DNA of 64,000 nucleotides from Odontocerum albicorne. Lineage: Eukaryota > Arthropoda > Insecta > Trichoptera > Odontoceridae. Both the position numbers and the translations under genes were made by a program. Shown here piece after piece: positions 32,238-43,134 of the stretch. The first letter of the stretch is position 1, and every line of letters begins with the position of its first letter. Where the stretch lies: contig OX463844.1 of NCBI GenBank assembly GCA_949825065.1, positions 2,325,112 to 2,389,111 on the forward strand, read 5' to 3'. The notes under the pieces are model-generated. The model was not told where the DNA came from. It ran no database searches and saw nothing but the letters and a program-made list of their open reading frames with translations.

Positions 32238-33099
32238 ACGATTTATTCGAGTGGCGGTTTCAACTGAAGCAATAATTCATAACGAGCACTGACGCAGAAG
32301 GCGATAACCAGAAGGAACTAAATATGTATGCCACATTCCTCCAATTCAACAACACTGTAACGGGCAGAATAACTTCTGATTCATTTACATATCGACCTTG
32401 TCCCATTTTCCTGGGACTGGAATAAGAAAAGAAGGGCGTAACGTTCCATTCTTTGATTCTCACTGTTAAAATTGTTCCGAGTCCATACAAAATCCTATCT
32501 ACAATATAAGGGTTTATTCCGAATACGACTGTGTTACGTGAGTGAGAATCTCGGAAAATGATGGAAGAATAGATATCATATCGACAGGCGAATCTTTCCG
32601 CTGATCAAGCTCAACAACTTAGTAAGCTCTATCGGAAATGTTTTACTTGCTAGCCTTATTTGGTCCGAGAACCTTATTTACTACTAAACTATTTTAAGTA
32701 GGAATTATTAAAATGTAGATACATTTAATCTTCTTCACATAAAAGGAAAAAATAAGTAAAATAAAAAAATATTTTATATTTTTGTGTTCACCACAGGTTT
32801 AATTTAGGTTCACAACTAGTTTCGAAGACCACCGTCATCTTCTTCAGGTGAATATAAACTATAGTAAGTTGCTAAAATATATTCTGCGCAAGTGTAAATA
32901 ACCTAATATAAAAGAGGTGTGGTAGGGGAAGTGAAGTGGGGAGAGATGTAATACAATGGTGAATGGGGCGGGGAAAAATATGTGAAAGTGAATGTGAATC
33001 TTTAAGACAGGGGAGGATTGTCAAACAAACAGTTAAAAAACGAAATGAAAGAATCGAAAACGTCGAAAATGCAATGTGACATAACTGTCAATGAGAATT
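32238..33099. other. Unassigned; one Penelope-type core near 32815
   Basis: The minus strand at about 32815-32850 reads CCTGAAGAAGATGACGGTGG, CTTCGAAACTAGTTGTG, with the palindrome ACTAGT following GAA. This resembles the 3' core of Penelope-like elements and may be an old relic. A stop-free minus frame at 32260-32490 has no motif. Confidence 0.4.
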
Positions 33100-33330
33100 G
33101 TTTAGTTTGCGTGTGTCGCTGCAGGGGGGCGCTCCCGTTATTTTTTCTGTTTTATATACTTTTTTTATATAAAACCGTATATAAAAAAATATATATAAAC
33201 ATGCTTGTATACAAATGTAACCTTTTGTCAAAATTTCAAAGCAATCGGTGAAGAACTTTCGGAGATTAGAGATTTTTAATATACGAACATTTACATTTTT
33301 ATTTATACAGATTATATTTATTACAGTAAA
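33100..33330. repeat. Dispersed repeat shared with 37965-38220
   Basis: TTGTTTAGTTTGCGTGTGTC, GCTGCAGGGGGGCGCTCCCG, CCTTTTGTCAAAATTTCAAA and CGGAGATTAGAGATTTTTAA recur at 37970-38200 with the same order and spacing. Nature unknown; about 230 bp. Confidence 0.8.
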
Positions 33331-33929
33331 ATATTTAATAATTTATATATTTTTTTATTATATAGTATTGTATGTTTAGAGTTTAAGTTTTTGGTGGTTA
33401 AAATCGAAAAAGTGAGTTATCGAACTTGGTTTAGCAGTATAAGTAACAGATCCTGGGGGATGAGTGAAAGAAAAAGATTCTTTGAATTTCTCTTTTATGG
33501 AATCTCAGCGAAGTATTCGTTGAATTTCATCTCTTCTTAAAGTTTTTTTTTTACTTTAATTTAATACGACTTTATCTTCGCGGAGTTGGAAAAGTAAGTC
33601 TTAAGTAAAGTTGGCGATTTGAAACTTTATCATTGGAATTATTTAATGTTCTCTTATTATGAATACTATTATTTAAGCGACATTTTTTTCCATTTAAAAT
33701 GATGATATAGGTTGACCCATATGTCTCGATTAAATAAAAAAAAAATTGAAACATATATTTTTTTTTTATTTTCAAAATGTAGATTGTTAAGAATTATACA
33801 TTTTGTTTTACATTGGAGCAACGAGTTTATGGAGTCTAATTGTATTTTAGAAATAATCAGTCAGCTTTATTTTAAAATAAGACGCGCATATCGCTTTTGT
33901 CCATAACCACCCAAAACGATTAGTCAATT
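33331..33929. other. No gene seen
   Basis: AT-rich, with no supported feature. Confidence 0.5.
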
Positions 33930-34165
33930 GAATACTTGTTTGTGGGCTGAAAAACATCTGGTGCTCCCGTGGGTGGGCTTGCCCTATATTGGTGGGGTGT
34001 ATTTTGGCCGAGGGGATGTTATCAGATGAGCCCATACCTTTTGATAGCTTCTCTCTTAAATGTATTTTCTGCAATTTATGTGTTTTTGAGGTGTATTTTA
34101 ATATATTATGTACATACTAAGCTGCTATCAATAAACCTATATTTATTTGTTTAAAAAAACGGACC
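33930..34165 (+). repeat. Family D repeat (retroelement 3' UTR-like)
   Basis: Contains GTGGGCTGAAAAACATCTGG, TTGGTGGGGTGTATTTTGGC, GATGAGCCCATACCTTTTGA and TGCTATCAATAAACCTATAT, then A-rich sequence. Same order as 61640-61870. The AATAAA near the end suggests a 3' terminus. Confidence 0.8.
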
Positions 34166-34379
34166 CTTGCATTGCATTACTCTGACGAGTGTATAAAGTA
34201 TACCAAGATATATTCGCGAAAGTATTGCAGCTGACATAAAGAAACCAAAACAAGTCCAGGAACCAAGACATCCTTTATATGGTCACCAGGCAACAATATC
34301 GAAATTGTCGTCAGTCAGCAATCCAGGAATAGTTTCATGAAGAGAGCGCAATAACTAACTATTCCTCCTGATGCCTTAC

Positions 34380-34680
34380 GTCTTGATGGAACTCTCGGTA
34401 AATACTCGTATATCACCTGGAGACCTTCTGCCTTGACTTGCTTGGAGATCACTGAATCGACTCTGAGTAGGGATGACTAGATGCAATGTGAACATGCAAA
34501 GATGGGGTTTCTTGAATAAAAGTAGCACTGAACGTGATTGTGGAGATAAACAGGGCTTACAACACATGCTAGTTTGTCCGAACATCAATACATGTTCTTG
34601 GCAGCACCTAATTTATGGGAATGATAGGGCAATCTCTTTGGCCTTCTACTGGACACATATGATAATGTTTTGATGGTCTG
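34380..34680 (+). pseudogene. LINE C-terminal relic (Cys-motif type)
   Basis: A plus frame at 34473-34673 reads MTRCNVNMQRWGFLNKSS, RDCGDKQGLQHMLVCPN. Upstream text TGCTTGGAGATCACTGAATC fits a decayed version of the preceding 'L-N-R-L-R-x-G' phrase. This matches the C-terminal 'N-R-L-R-x-G-x-x-R-C...C-x-C-G...H-x-x-x-x-C-P' region of Jockey/R1-type LINE proteins. Confidence 0.65.
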
Positions 34681-34711
34681 GACTCGGAAATGAAATAAAT
34701 TATATATATAA

Positions 34712-34890
34712 TACAATCTGGTGAGCAAATTGCTATGTGGTAATTTCTTCCAACCAAACACAAAGATTTTTAAAAGGGGCCTAATTAGAAAACCATACTG
34801 TAACCTTCCTTAAAAAAATGGTTATTAACAAGAATCGAATCCGCAACATCTGGGTCAAAAATTAGACGTCTTACCAACTAGGTTACAACT
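34712..34890 (-). repeat. tRNA-derived SINE, family A
   Basis: Minus-strand copy: tail CCAGATTGTATTATATATAT and TTGGTTGGAAGAAATTACCA, body ACAGTATGGTTTTCTAATTA, box B GGATTCGATTCTTG near 34830-34843, head GTAACCTAGTTGGTAAGACG near the right edge. Confidence 0.8.
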
Positions 34891-35076
34891 AGTAAACAAC
34901 CAAATAACAGTTACTGTAAAAATTAAAAGTGTATTTATTTTTTACATGATATTATTGCATTGCACACACTTGTTGGAATAAAATATATATGTCTTCCGAT
35001 TATTATAGTTTTGATTAGCTATCATTATTTTAAGCAACACATTCTAATTTTGATTAATTGTATTGGACAACACTAT

Positions 35077-35534
35077 CTTCTTCTCCCTGGCTCCATCCCA
35101 ATTCACTGTCTACGAAGACTGTTGGGGTCAGCTCTCCTCGTCCTCAGGTTGTATGCTCTTCTGTCTCGGATTACGTCCCCCAGGCCGTGCCTCTGCATCA
35201 GGTTATCTTTTTGCACCACCTACGAATTATTTGGTCTTCCTCTGGATGTTATTCGAGGAAGATCCATGGAGATTGTCTGGTTCACAATCTGATCGGGTGC
35301 TCTGCGTCCAACGTGCCCATACCATCTCAATCGCCTCTCCTCCATCTTGCTGTTGATGTCTGTAACAGCTAGGCTTCCACGAATGCGTGAGCTTTTTATT
35401 TTGTCTCTTAGGGACACGCCAGCTGACCATCTTAGCATGCGCATTTCAGCAGTTTCTAGTTGCCTAAAGTAAGAGTTATACATCGTCCAGCATTCGGAGC
35501 CATAGAGGAGTGCGGGTCTGACAATCATTTGGTA
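35077..35534 (-). pseudogene. RTE-like LINE, 5'-truncated, 16-bp TSD
   Basis: An insertion flanked by TATTGGACAACACTAT (35061-35076 and 35535-35550). The minus frame reads MIVRPALLYGSECWTMYNSY, RDKIKSSRIRGSL, RRLRWYGHVGRRAPDQIVNQ, then diverges. Same family as 26704-27201 and 40455-40765. The 5' truncation with a target duplication is the normal product of target-primed reverse transcription. Confidence 0.92.
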
Positions 35535-35654
35535 TATTGGACAACACTATGATATAAGATTATTTGTGTGTTTTAGGCACTTGGTTATAGTATAAAAATG
35601 TGTTGGTGAAAACTTACACTCTGGTTGAACCAGACAAAGAAATTTGAATCATTT

Positions 35655-35830
35655 TTTTTAAACAATAGATATGACCGAAGTCATACGTATCCTTATACCC
35701 TCGAACGCTAGGTGGTAAAAGGTCTGTGTCGTTCGAGGGGAGTAGCACAGCGCGAGGTCCGAACCGACGACCTTCCGCAAGAAAGTCCAGTGCGTTACCG
35801 CGCGGCCGTGCACCTCAAAAAAACCAGGCT
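35655..35830 (-). repeat. tRNA-derived SINE, family B
   Basis: Minus-strand copy with head GAGGTGCACGGCCGCGCGGT, TAACGCACTGGACTTTCTTG, box B GGTTCGGACC near 35755-35764, then CTACTCCCCTCGAACGACAC, TACCACCTAGCGTTCGAGGG and ATGACTTCGGTCATATCTAT. Both pol III boxes are clear; this is the best family B copy. Confidence 0.85.
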
Positions 35831-35972
35831 CCTCTTTTTGTATAAAAGTTCATTATTGAACCAATTTAATCCAGTAGATTAATAAAACACCTTTAATCCG
35901 CGACATATGGGCCAACCAGTTTTCGTGTCTTATGGAGGCCTATTTGAAAAGTAGTAATTAAAAGTAGTAATT

Positions 35973-36475
35973 TCCAATCATGGATTAGCGCTACGCTCAA
36001 ACAGAGATTGTGTATTGGCCTTTCCAGTTCACCGCTCCTCTTTCTTTACGTCGTCCTTTACTGTCCATGCAGTGAGACTCTGGTATCAGTTACAAACCAA
36101 TATAAGACTCGCTCCGTCCTTGGCATGCTTTAAGAAGCGACTGAAAAAACTCTTAATTTCTAGTCAGTAAAATAACGTGTTTCATTCCTGATTTTTCTTT
36201 TCCTTTCCTCTCCACCACACCTTCCTTTCCTTTTGATTGATTATATCTCACTTTATATGAAAAATAATGTTCGGGTGATTGTCCGTCTTTGTGGGGTTCG
36301 TGGGCATGTGCTCACGTATATGTTTATGGATTTCGTGGGGATGGATAGTCATTTAAATGATTTATGCGACCACGTAACTTGCTTCATTTACTTTTGTCTA
36401 GTTGGTTGGAAGAGATTGCCGCCTGGCTATAATCCCGCTAGATTGTATTTGCAATAAAAGTGTTAAATAAATAAA
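35973..36475 (+). pseudogene. CR1/L2-like LINE, 5'-truncated, with 3' tail
   Basis: 35976-36170 encodes NHGLALRSNRDCVLAFPVHR, later VRLWYQLQTNIRLAPSLACF and KKLLISSQ-stop. The 3' untranslated region runs through TTCGTGGGCATGTGCTCACG, GATTTCGTGGGGATGGATAG, TTTTGTCTAGTTGGTTGGAA, GATTGCCGCCTGGCTATAAT, GCAATAAAAGTGTTAAATAA. A second copy on the minus strand is at 18600-19241. The tail is the one shared with family A SINEs. Confidence 0.88.
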
Positions 36476-37224
36476 TAATTAATTCATATCATTATATTTT
36501 ATGTTTTTTTTTTTTTTTTGTAAAATGTTAATTTATATTGTTTCTCGTTGGATTTTCGTTCATATCACGTTCACCACACAGTTAAGTTATTTAATTTATA
36601 TTATAGTTCTACAGATATTAAATAAAGTTAACGTTTTTATTAATAATTTTTATAGAAAAAAATACAATTGATTATTCATTCGACATTTCTTATTTCCGTA
36701 TTCCGCGAAAATTTCAATTGAATCGTTTTTATTATTTTCCATTCTTTTGTCAATTTTTTTTTTTTTTTGGAAATAAAAAGTATTTACCAAATCGATGACA
36801 TGACATTTAATGCGTACTCGTATATTCGGCAAAATCCGATGAAATTCGCACAAAAGATTTCTTTGTATAAATGTAAGGCCTGCTACAGTGTGATATATCC
36901 AATTAAATATTGTTCAACTTTATTATGATAATTAAATACAAATTTCACTGCTTTGATATTCTTCTCGTCAAATAGAAGTAATTTGATTTTTCAAATTAAT
37001 AAATGTACAATACACCCGCCCCTCAATTTATGCGGTAGATACGTTCCACAAAAAACGAAAACCGCGAGAGAAAAAGAAGATATAGAGCTTATACGAAATC
37101 ATAGGATAGGCTCCAGGATATTAAAAAAACCGCGTAAAAACACAATAATTCTACAAGGTTGTACTGTTCACAAATAAAGTGTTTTACTCGTATATGATAT
37201 GCTCAGGCGCTGCTTATGTTGTTA
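36476..37224. other. No gene seen
   Basis: AT-rich, with a stop-free plus frame at 36953-37177 that carries no motif. Confidence 0.45.
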
Positions 37225-38570
37225 GACCTGATTTGTTTAGTAATGGGTCCGAGTCCTGAGTAAGAACGCCCTTAAAGGGGTGTTCTACTCTAGAGGCGTG
37301 AATTTAGGGCGTTTTTTCAGACTTCATACAAAAAAAACTAAAAACATTTTTCGTATGCATTTTTTTACAGTTTGTTTATTGATGATTTGAGAATATACAA
37401 GTTTTTTTTTTTTTTTTTAATTCAAGATGTTATCAGCTGTTATATCTTGTAAAAAAAGGGAGTGAGCTGTTCGACATGATTGAAGCCCTTTCGTAAATCT
37501 GAAACATAAATCATACACAGTTACTTGATAAGAAATAATGTCTTTATAGTTGGTACCAAAAAGAAAAAAAATCTTAAAATGGCAGCTGTCTGAAATTTTT
37601 TCAATTTTTTTACCCTTTTTTTTTAATATTATTTTTTTTTAAAATAGTAAAAAATAATAATTTTAAATTTTCCAATGTAAGGACGATGTAAAAACATTTA
37701 TCGAAGTTTCATACCAAATTCGAAGGTTATCAATCGGTTGGATAGAACTTGAGATTTTATGTCGACCAGGTCGAAAAAAGTAGTTTCGAGAAAAACGCGT
37801 TTAAAGTTTTGAGATTGTTTTCTGAGTCATTCCGGTGCGGCGTAATTGCTGCCTCATTTATAGCTATAACTTCGTTAATATTGAGAATTTTTAAAAATTT
37901 CCTTTTGAGAGCGCATTTTTAAAGGTCTAAACTTTGAAAATATGCAAAAAATATATATTTTTTTAAATTGTTTAGTTTGCGTGTGTCGCTGCAGGGGGCG
38001 CTCCCGTTATTTCGTCTATTTTATATACTTTTTTATATACAACCGTATATAAAAAAATATATATAAACGTGCTTGTATACGAATGTAACCTTTTGTCAAA
38101 ATTTCAAAGCAATCGGTTAAGAACTTTTGGAGATTAGAGATTTTCAATATATGAACATTTACATTTTTATTTATATAGATTATATTATATTACAGTCAAA
38201 TATTTAATAATTTATATTTGTCCTAATGTAGGGACAACGTAAAAACATTTATCGAAGTTTCATACCAAATTCGAAGGTAATCGGTTGGATAGAACTTGAG
38301 ATTTACTGTCCAGGTCGAAAAAAGTAGTTTCGAGAAAAACGCGTTTAAAGTTTTGAGATTATTGTCTGAGTCATACCGGTGCGGCGTAATTGCTGCCTCA
38401 TTTATAGGTATAGCTTCGTAAATATTGAGAATTTTAACATTTCCTTTTGAGAACATATTTTTAAAGGTCTAAACTTTAAAAATATGCAAAAAAAAATATT
38501 TTTTTCAATTTTCTTGAGTACAATGCACCCTTAAGGAGAGTTAGGTCTCTCAACGTTACTATTAAAGTTA
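37225..38570 (+). repeat. Family C structured repeat, split by a TTAA element
   Basis: Left part 37225-37275 (GGGTCCGAGTCCTGAGTAAG, AACGCCCTTAA) and right part 38531-38570 (TTAAGGAGAGTTAGGTCTCT, CAACG) together rebuild the family C core. In uninterrupted copies the corresponding site reads CCCTTGAGGAGAG (40877, 53806), so this is a natural empty/filled-site pair. Confidence 0.8.
37276..38530. mobile_element. TTAA-flanked element with internal duplication
   Basis: A 1255-bp insertion between TTAA copies (37272-37275, 38531-38534). Ends AGGGGTGTTCTACTC and, in reverse complement, GGGTGCATTGTACTC are weakly inverted. Inside, a 290-bp block (GACGATGTAAAAACATTTAT ... TTTCCTTTTGAGA) is present twice, at about 37680-37940 and 38226-38460. 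The two are separated by the 37965-38220 repeat that also occurs alone at 33100-33330. No transposase. TTAA targets suggest piggyBac-type mobilisation. Confidence 0.75.
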
Positions 38571-38589
38571 TCGTTTGAATTTAATTAAT

Positions 38590-38720
38590 TTCATTTTCTC
38601 TCATACTCGTACAATGTCATCCCATGTACTCACATTCCTCTTAATGCACGCACTTCTACAGCGTTTATTCGGCTCCTTTCAATCTTTTTTCACCTCCACG
38701 TTACATGCCCAGTATCAATC
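38590..38720 (-). pseudogene. Possible LINE relic fragment
   Basis: TTTATTCGGCTCCTTTCAAT and CACCTCCACGTTACATGCCC resemble phrases in the relics at 27660-27700 and 31390-31435. Too short to assign a domain. Confidence 0.35.
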
Positions 38721-38794
38721 TAGCTATTATAAATTTGTGTTTCGTGGTAAAAAAAAAAACGTCTATGTCCATGCAGCGAGCCGTCAAATATCTA

Positions 38795-39330
38795 AAGGGT
38801 CTTTCAAATTGAGCGGTTTTTTAATTCAATTTTTTAAAATTCTTGAATAAAACACGCAATTTGCTTTGATTTCAAAAAACTTTTTATTTGTCATTGAAGT
38901 ATTGTGTATGACATTTAAACACAAAAAAAAAACAATATCCGCCAAACGTCCACATCTTGCAGCTCCATAGATGTCCACTCTGTTGTCAAAATTTTCTATG
39001 ACATTTTGGCATAATTGCGGTTCTAACTCACTCAGCTCAAGAATTGATTGGGGGTCACTCTTATAGACCTGATTTTTCACGCAACCCGAGAGAAAATAGT
39101 CCAACAGTGTCAGATCACACGATCTTGGTGGCCAATTAACATCACCGTTTCCGGAGATAACAATACATAAAATAATTATCTATTTGAACGCGTTGTTGTA
39201 TTGTATACGACTCCAATTTTATAAATATCATACATTACACATCTCAAATGTCACAAGACCCAGGCAAGTTCGCGACGCCATCTGTGTTTTATCCAAGAAT
39301 TAAAAAAGCCGCTCAATTTGAAAGACCCTT
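38795..39330 (-). mobile_element. Miniature IS630/mariner-type element (TA-flanked)
   Basis: A 536-bp element between TA sites (38793-38794, 39331-39332). Its terminal inverted repeats of about 32 bp, AAGGGTCTTTCAAATTGAGC on both ends, continue GG(C)TTTTTTAATTC. It contains the transposase C-terminal remnant described separately. A fragment of another copy's end is at 13228-13275. Confidence 0.9.
38826..39137 (-). pseudogene. Transposase C-terminal remnant (IS630/mariner superfamily)
   Basis: The minus-strand frame from about 39137 reads WPPRSCDLTLLDYFLSGCVK, NQVYKSDPQSILELSELE, then CQNVIENFDNRVDIYGAARC before a stop. The P-x-S-x-D-L-T-x-x-D-Y-F-L phrase is equivalent to mariner SPDLAPSDYYLF, holding the third catalytic acidic residue. 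The HTH and the first two catalytic residues are absent. Confidence 0.85.
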
Positions 39331-39332
39331 TA

Positions 39333-39770
39333 TAAACTAGTAGATCGTGTGTAGTGTTTTATACCTATATCTATCAAGATAGCCTACAAGACAGACTGGG
39401 ATCGTTCTGGATTGCGAGGGAGGGATGGATGGGAGATACTATATAGGGTATATAAGACGAGTAAGGAGCGAGGCAGAGAAGCGTTAAGTTGCCTTAATTA
39501 CCGCGAACTTGTGTTCTTTTGTTGGAAAGAAGCTGCGCGTTAATTGACTTCAGTAAAAAGTTTTTTTCTTTTGGACCACATCCGCTTGGTTCTTCAGCGA
39601 AAATTAACTTTTGTTCAATTTTCCCCATCTATTTTTGAAGCCATTTCTTGTACTTGCCAATTTTGATTATTTTAAATCAAGGACCATTTTAAAAGATCCT
39701 TTTGTCTAATTTTTGGTTTAATTTTGAATACGTTTGATACTGAGAGAAAAAAAGTTGATAATAATAAAAC
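39333..39770. other. No gene seen
   Basis: A stretch with a short purine-rich patch (GGGAGGGATGGATGGGAGAT near 39420) but no supported feature. Confidence 0.45.
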
Positions 39771-39920
39771 CGACCTCTGTGGTCTAGTTGTAAGACGTCT
39801 GTTTTCTATCTCGGGGGTTACGAATTGATTCGTATCAGTACCAAATTTTTAATAAAAAAACAAGTTCTTTTGTTTGGTTAGAAGATATTGTCACATGGCA
39901 ATATACTCTTTAGGTTTTAC
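39771..39920 (+). repeat. tRNA-derived SINE, family A
   Basis: Plus-strand copy: head GACCTCTGTGGTCTAGTTGT, AAGACGTCTGTTTTCTATCT, decayed box B ACGAATTGATTCG, then TTTGGTTAGAAGATATTGTC and CACATGGCAATATAC tail. Confidence 0.75.
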
Positions 39921-40280
39921 TGTGTACAATTAAAGTGGTATATAATACAATAATGATTAATGCGGTTCGTAGATCATACATACAACTTATAATGTTTTAT
40001 ATTGTGTTATTGTTTTATGGAAAACACTTGATTTTCAAAACGTGGTTTTGTTTTAAAATACCACCTGAAATAATCGCAGCTAGAACGTCTGAAAGTGAGA
40101 TGAAAACCGGATGTCAATAATGGTGGAATCCAATCCTCAACCACCAGTTTGGAAGAAATGTATCTTGCCAAATAGGGTACGAAGGTCGTCTAGTTAAGAA
40201 ATTGGCAAAGCATCACACTATTTCCCTGTTGAAGTTTGCAAGTACAACAGTTATCCACTTTCTTCAATCGTGGCATACAT

Positions 40281-40376
40281 CTTTCGTTTCTCTCATGTTC
40301 ATGCATGCTGTCCTTTCGTTTCTCTTATGTTCATGCATGCTGTCCTTTCGTTTCTCTCATGTTCATGCATGCTGTC
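40281..40376. repeat. 32-bp tandem repeat, three units
   Basis: Units of CTTTCGTTTCTCTCATGTTC plus ATGCATGCTGTC start at 40281, 40313 and 40345, nearly identical. Confidence 0.92.
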
Positions 40377-40454
40377 CTGTTTTTCTGAACATATGCAAAT
40401 GCGGAGAAGTGCCTAATTTAATGACCGCGCAGCACCATATTTTTTATCTGTCCA

Positions 40455-40765
40455 TTCTTCTTCTCCCCGGCTCCATCCCAACTCACTGCCTGCGAAGACT
40501 GTTGGGGTCAGCTCTCCTCGTCCTCAGGTTGTATGCTCTTCTATCTCGGACTACGTCCCCCAGGCCGTGCCTCTGCATCAGGTTATATTTTTGCACCACC
40601 CATAAATTCTTTGGTCTTCCTCTGGTTGTTATTCGAGGAAGATGCATGGAGATTTCCTGGTTCACAAGGTGATCGGGTGCTCTGCGTCCAACGTGCCCAT
40701 ACCATCTCAATCGCCTCTCATCCATCTTACTGTTGATGTCTGTAACACCTAGGCTTCCACGAATG
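40455..40765 (-). pseudogene. RTE-like LINE, 5'-truncated, 18-bp TSD
   Basis: Flanked by ATATTTTTTATCTGTCCA (40437-40454) and the same with one extra T (40766-40784). The minus frame reads RRLRWYGHVGRRAPDHLVNQ, RGRPKNLWVVQKYNLMQRHG, YNLRTRRADP-. Third copy of the 26704-27201 family and the most truncated. The upstream text ICKCGEVPNLMTAQHH (40390-40440) may be an older LINE it landed in. Confidence 0.9.
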
Positions 40766-40779
40766 ATATTTTTTTATCT

Positions 40780-40852
40780 GTCCATGATATCTTTCAATGA
40801 CATCTGTCAATGATATCTGTCAATGATGTCTGTCAATGATATCTGTCAATTA
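40780..40852. repeat. 13-bp tandem repeat
   Basis: About six units of GATATCTGTCAAT with small variants. The array starts inside the LINE's right target duplication. Confidence 0.9.
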
Positions 40853-40854
40853 TG

Positions 40855-40945
40855 GTTCGAATCCGAAGCTAGAGCGCCCTTGAGGAGAGTAAGCTCTCTA
40901 AACGGGGCGATTTAAACTGTTCTTTTATTATTATTATTATTTAAA
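40855..40945 (+). repeat. Structured repeat, family C (best copy)
   Basis: GGTTCGAATCCGAAGCTAG (box B-like), AGAGCGCCCTTGAGGAGAGT, AAGCTCTCTAAACGGGGCGA, then TTTAAACTG and a (ATT)n tail. GAGAGT/AGCTCTC and AGCGCC/GGGGCG pair as nested stems. Confidence 0.75.
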
Positions 40946-41349
40946 TGGCAAAAATTATCAAAAGTTTAATTATAAATACAATATCAATTCATTCATTTTT
41001 TCCTATAATGAAGGCTTTTCACTCTTCCCACTTTCAGGATTTGCTTCATTTGGCCGTATCGTGTTTAATAGACATGTTTATTTGTGAACATTCCCTGTTT
41101 TGCATACATCATGCATATGTATTGTCACGATGCATTCTGAAAAAAAAAACGGTTTAATAATGTTCAAGTGAAATGAAAAGATATTTTTAAAGGTACATTT
41201 TCCCTATAAAGATATCGTTTACAGTAAAGCTCTATTTATTATTTTCGAAGGGATTTATTGAACTAAACGACAAATGCGAGTAAACAGTAGATTTGTAAAT
41301 ATACAGAGTAAATAGTAAGATACCCAAATATTTAATATCAGTCAGAGAA

Positions 41350-41480
41350 ATCGTAGGAGTTGTATGAGAAGATGTATGGATTTAGATGAGGTTAAGGATG
41401 TGTGTCGAGAAAGGAAAGTCTGCCACTCTGTCCATTATGCCTACCCCGGTAGGGAAATGGCGTGATGGTAAGTATATAAA
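41350..41480 (+). repeat. LINE 3'-terminal fragment
   Basis: One frame reads RMCMDLDEVKDVCRERKVCH-like text, then YPGREMA. GTGTGTCGAGAAAGGAAAGT and TACCCCGGTAGGGAAATGGC match 59660-59760, 42290-42350 and the unit expanded at 29806-30213. Confidence 0.65.
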
Positions 41481-41976
41481 GAATTAAAAGAAAGCAGGCA
41501 AAATTGCAAAATAAAGATATCAAAAACGGGGTCATTACTCGTATTGTGACTGGTCCGTGATATTGTTTAAGAGTGGTATCGGACGTATGCGGTCACCCTT
41601 GTATGTGTATAGATATTTATATATTTCTTGGATATTTGTTATGTGAATTTGATACATATTTATATTTGTTTGTTTTGTTGAAATATGTATGTTTGTTAGG
41701 GTCCGTGCGTTGTCGCGACCGCAAAGTAAATGAGACTTATGAACGATCGTCGCCAGAGTATATCGCTGACCGATCGGTCTAAGCAATGCGCAAAACTCAC
41801 GAAAATTGTTGCATTTCGCGAGGTGTGAGCGCATACTCGCAGTACACTCTATCTCCTGTGTTTTACTTGAGACCTGTTATACCTGTCTAAGAGGAATCTC
41901 TTCACCATCGCTACCTTCTCTCATCGATCTACGTCTTTTGGAATTTACCTGAATCCTCCGAGCATTGCGCAGCAAC
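41481..41976. other. No gene seen
   Basis: Overlapping open frames at 41535-41834 (-) and 41573-41782 (+) lack motifs. Nothing firm. Confidence 0.4.
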
Positions 41977-42035
41977 CATCGCACCTATTTACAGTTCTTT
42001 GTACCGTGGTCAAAGAACTGTAAATAGGTGCGGTG
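41977..42035. repeat. 59-bp hairpin
   Basis: Arms CATCGCACCTATTTACAGTT and AACTGTAAATAGGTGCGGTG with TACCGTGGT as loop, about 25 bp paired with one mismatch. May be a minimal MITE. Confidence 0.88.
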
Positions 42036-42279
42036 ACAGAGTGTAAGCTCGTATTTCACTAGTCCGGAACTAACTTCGTTTATCATGCTGCACGTTCCTT
42101 GTATGCCTAACTGGCAAAATATTTTATCCATAGTGAAGTGGTTGCAACTAATTATTCTTACAAATATGGCATAACTGAGGATTGAACTGTATAAGTTTGC
42201 TTTGTTGTGTCGTTAACATTACCTTCGTGTCGCTGTTATATTTAATTTTGATTATTTTTTTTAATTTTTAATGGGTTAA

Positions 42280-42360
42280 GGTCGAGATAGGAAGGTCTAC
42301 CACTCTATCCTCTCTGCCTGTTCCAACAAGGAAATGCCGTGATGATATGTATGTGTATTA
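42280..42360 (+). repeat. LINE 3'-terminal fragment
   Basis: GTCGAGATAGGAAGGTCTAC, CACTCTATCCTC, AAGGAAATGCCGTGATGATA: a short copy of the LINE end at 41350 and 59640. Confidence 0.6.
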
Positions 42361-43134
42361 ACAGAAGCAAGACAATTTTTTTTTATCCAAGGGTCGTTTG
42401 TAATATGTGGTACTTTTCTAAAAAAAATACGTATGTGTGTATACAAAAGTTTTCGATTTTTCTAAGGCTATAAATAAGTATGCTTGCTTCTGACAACGAA
42501 GGCACATACGGCGGATATTCTTCATCAACATGTTCAATCTCTTCTGTTGTCTCCTTCGATCTTGCATCCACTCTCTCTTGCATCCACTCTCTCATCCACT
42601 CTCTCATCCACTATTCTCTTCGGGGTGGAGGGTGTAAGCGGCAACGGTGAGCGTGTAGTAACAAGTGTCCAAGTGAAATCCAATATGTGCATCTCGAATA
42701 TTCCGCTAATTGTTTAAATCAAGCATTTATATTTTGCTATAAAATATGATTTCGATATATTGATAAAGTGTTTGAACGAGTTTTTACTGTATTTTCAATT
42801 TCACGTTTGAAATGTTTCACGGATTGTATTGAAAAACTATTAGATATTTCCTGACATCAGTTGCTTTGGCAAATACATGTTTCGCATTCCGTCCATTCAG
42901 CGCCTGCCCGCGATAACATGACATGCTGGGATTTATTCGGATGAAAAATGTCTCTGCCATGCGCTTTATTGGTTCTGCCAGTGGCGGAACTTCCTTAAAG
43001 CGAATCAAACTTAGGATCCAACAAGTTATTCCTGTCTGAAATTAACAGACCCAGAAACAAGAATGTTTTCGAAATAATTGAAGGAGACTAGCTGTTTAAA
43101 GGTTTTTGAAGTATTGCACCGCATAGCTTGACTT
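42361..43134. other. No gene; short CATCCACTCTCT repeats
   Basis: At 42545-42612 the phrase GCATCCACTCTCTC is repeated about four times. A 63-codon open minus frame at 42817-43008 (starting MIRFKEVPPLAEPIKRM) has better composition than its surroundings but I do not recognise it. Confidence 0.45.

Noticed and set aside
35058..35372. Three plus-strand open frames over 35-35.4 kb
   Set aside because: Antisense to the RTE-like LINE, whose minus-strand protein has clear motifs.
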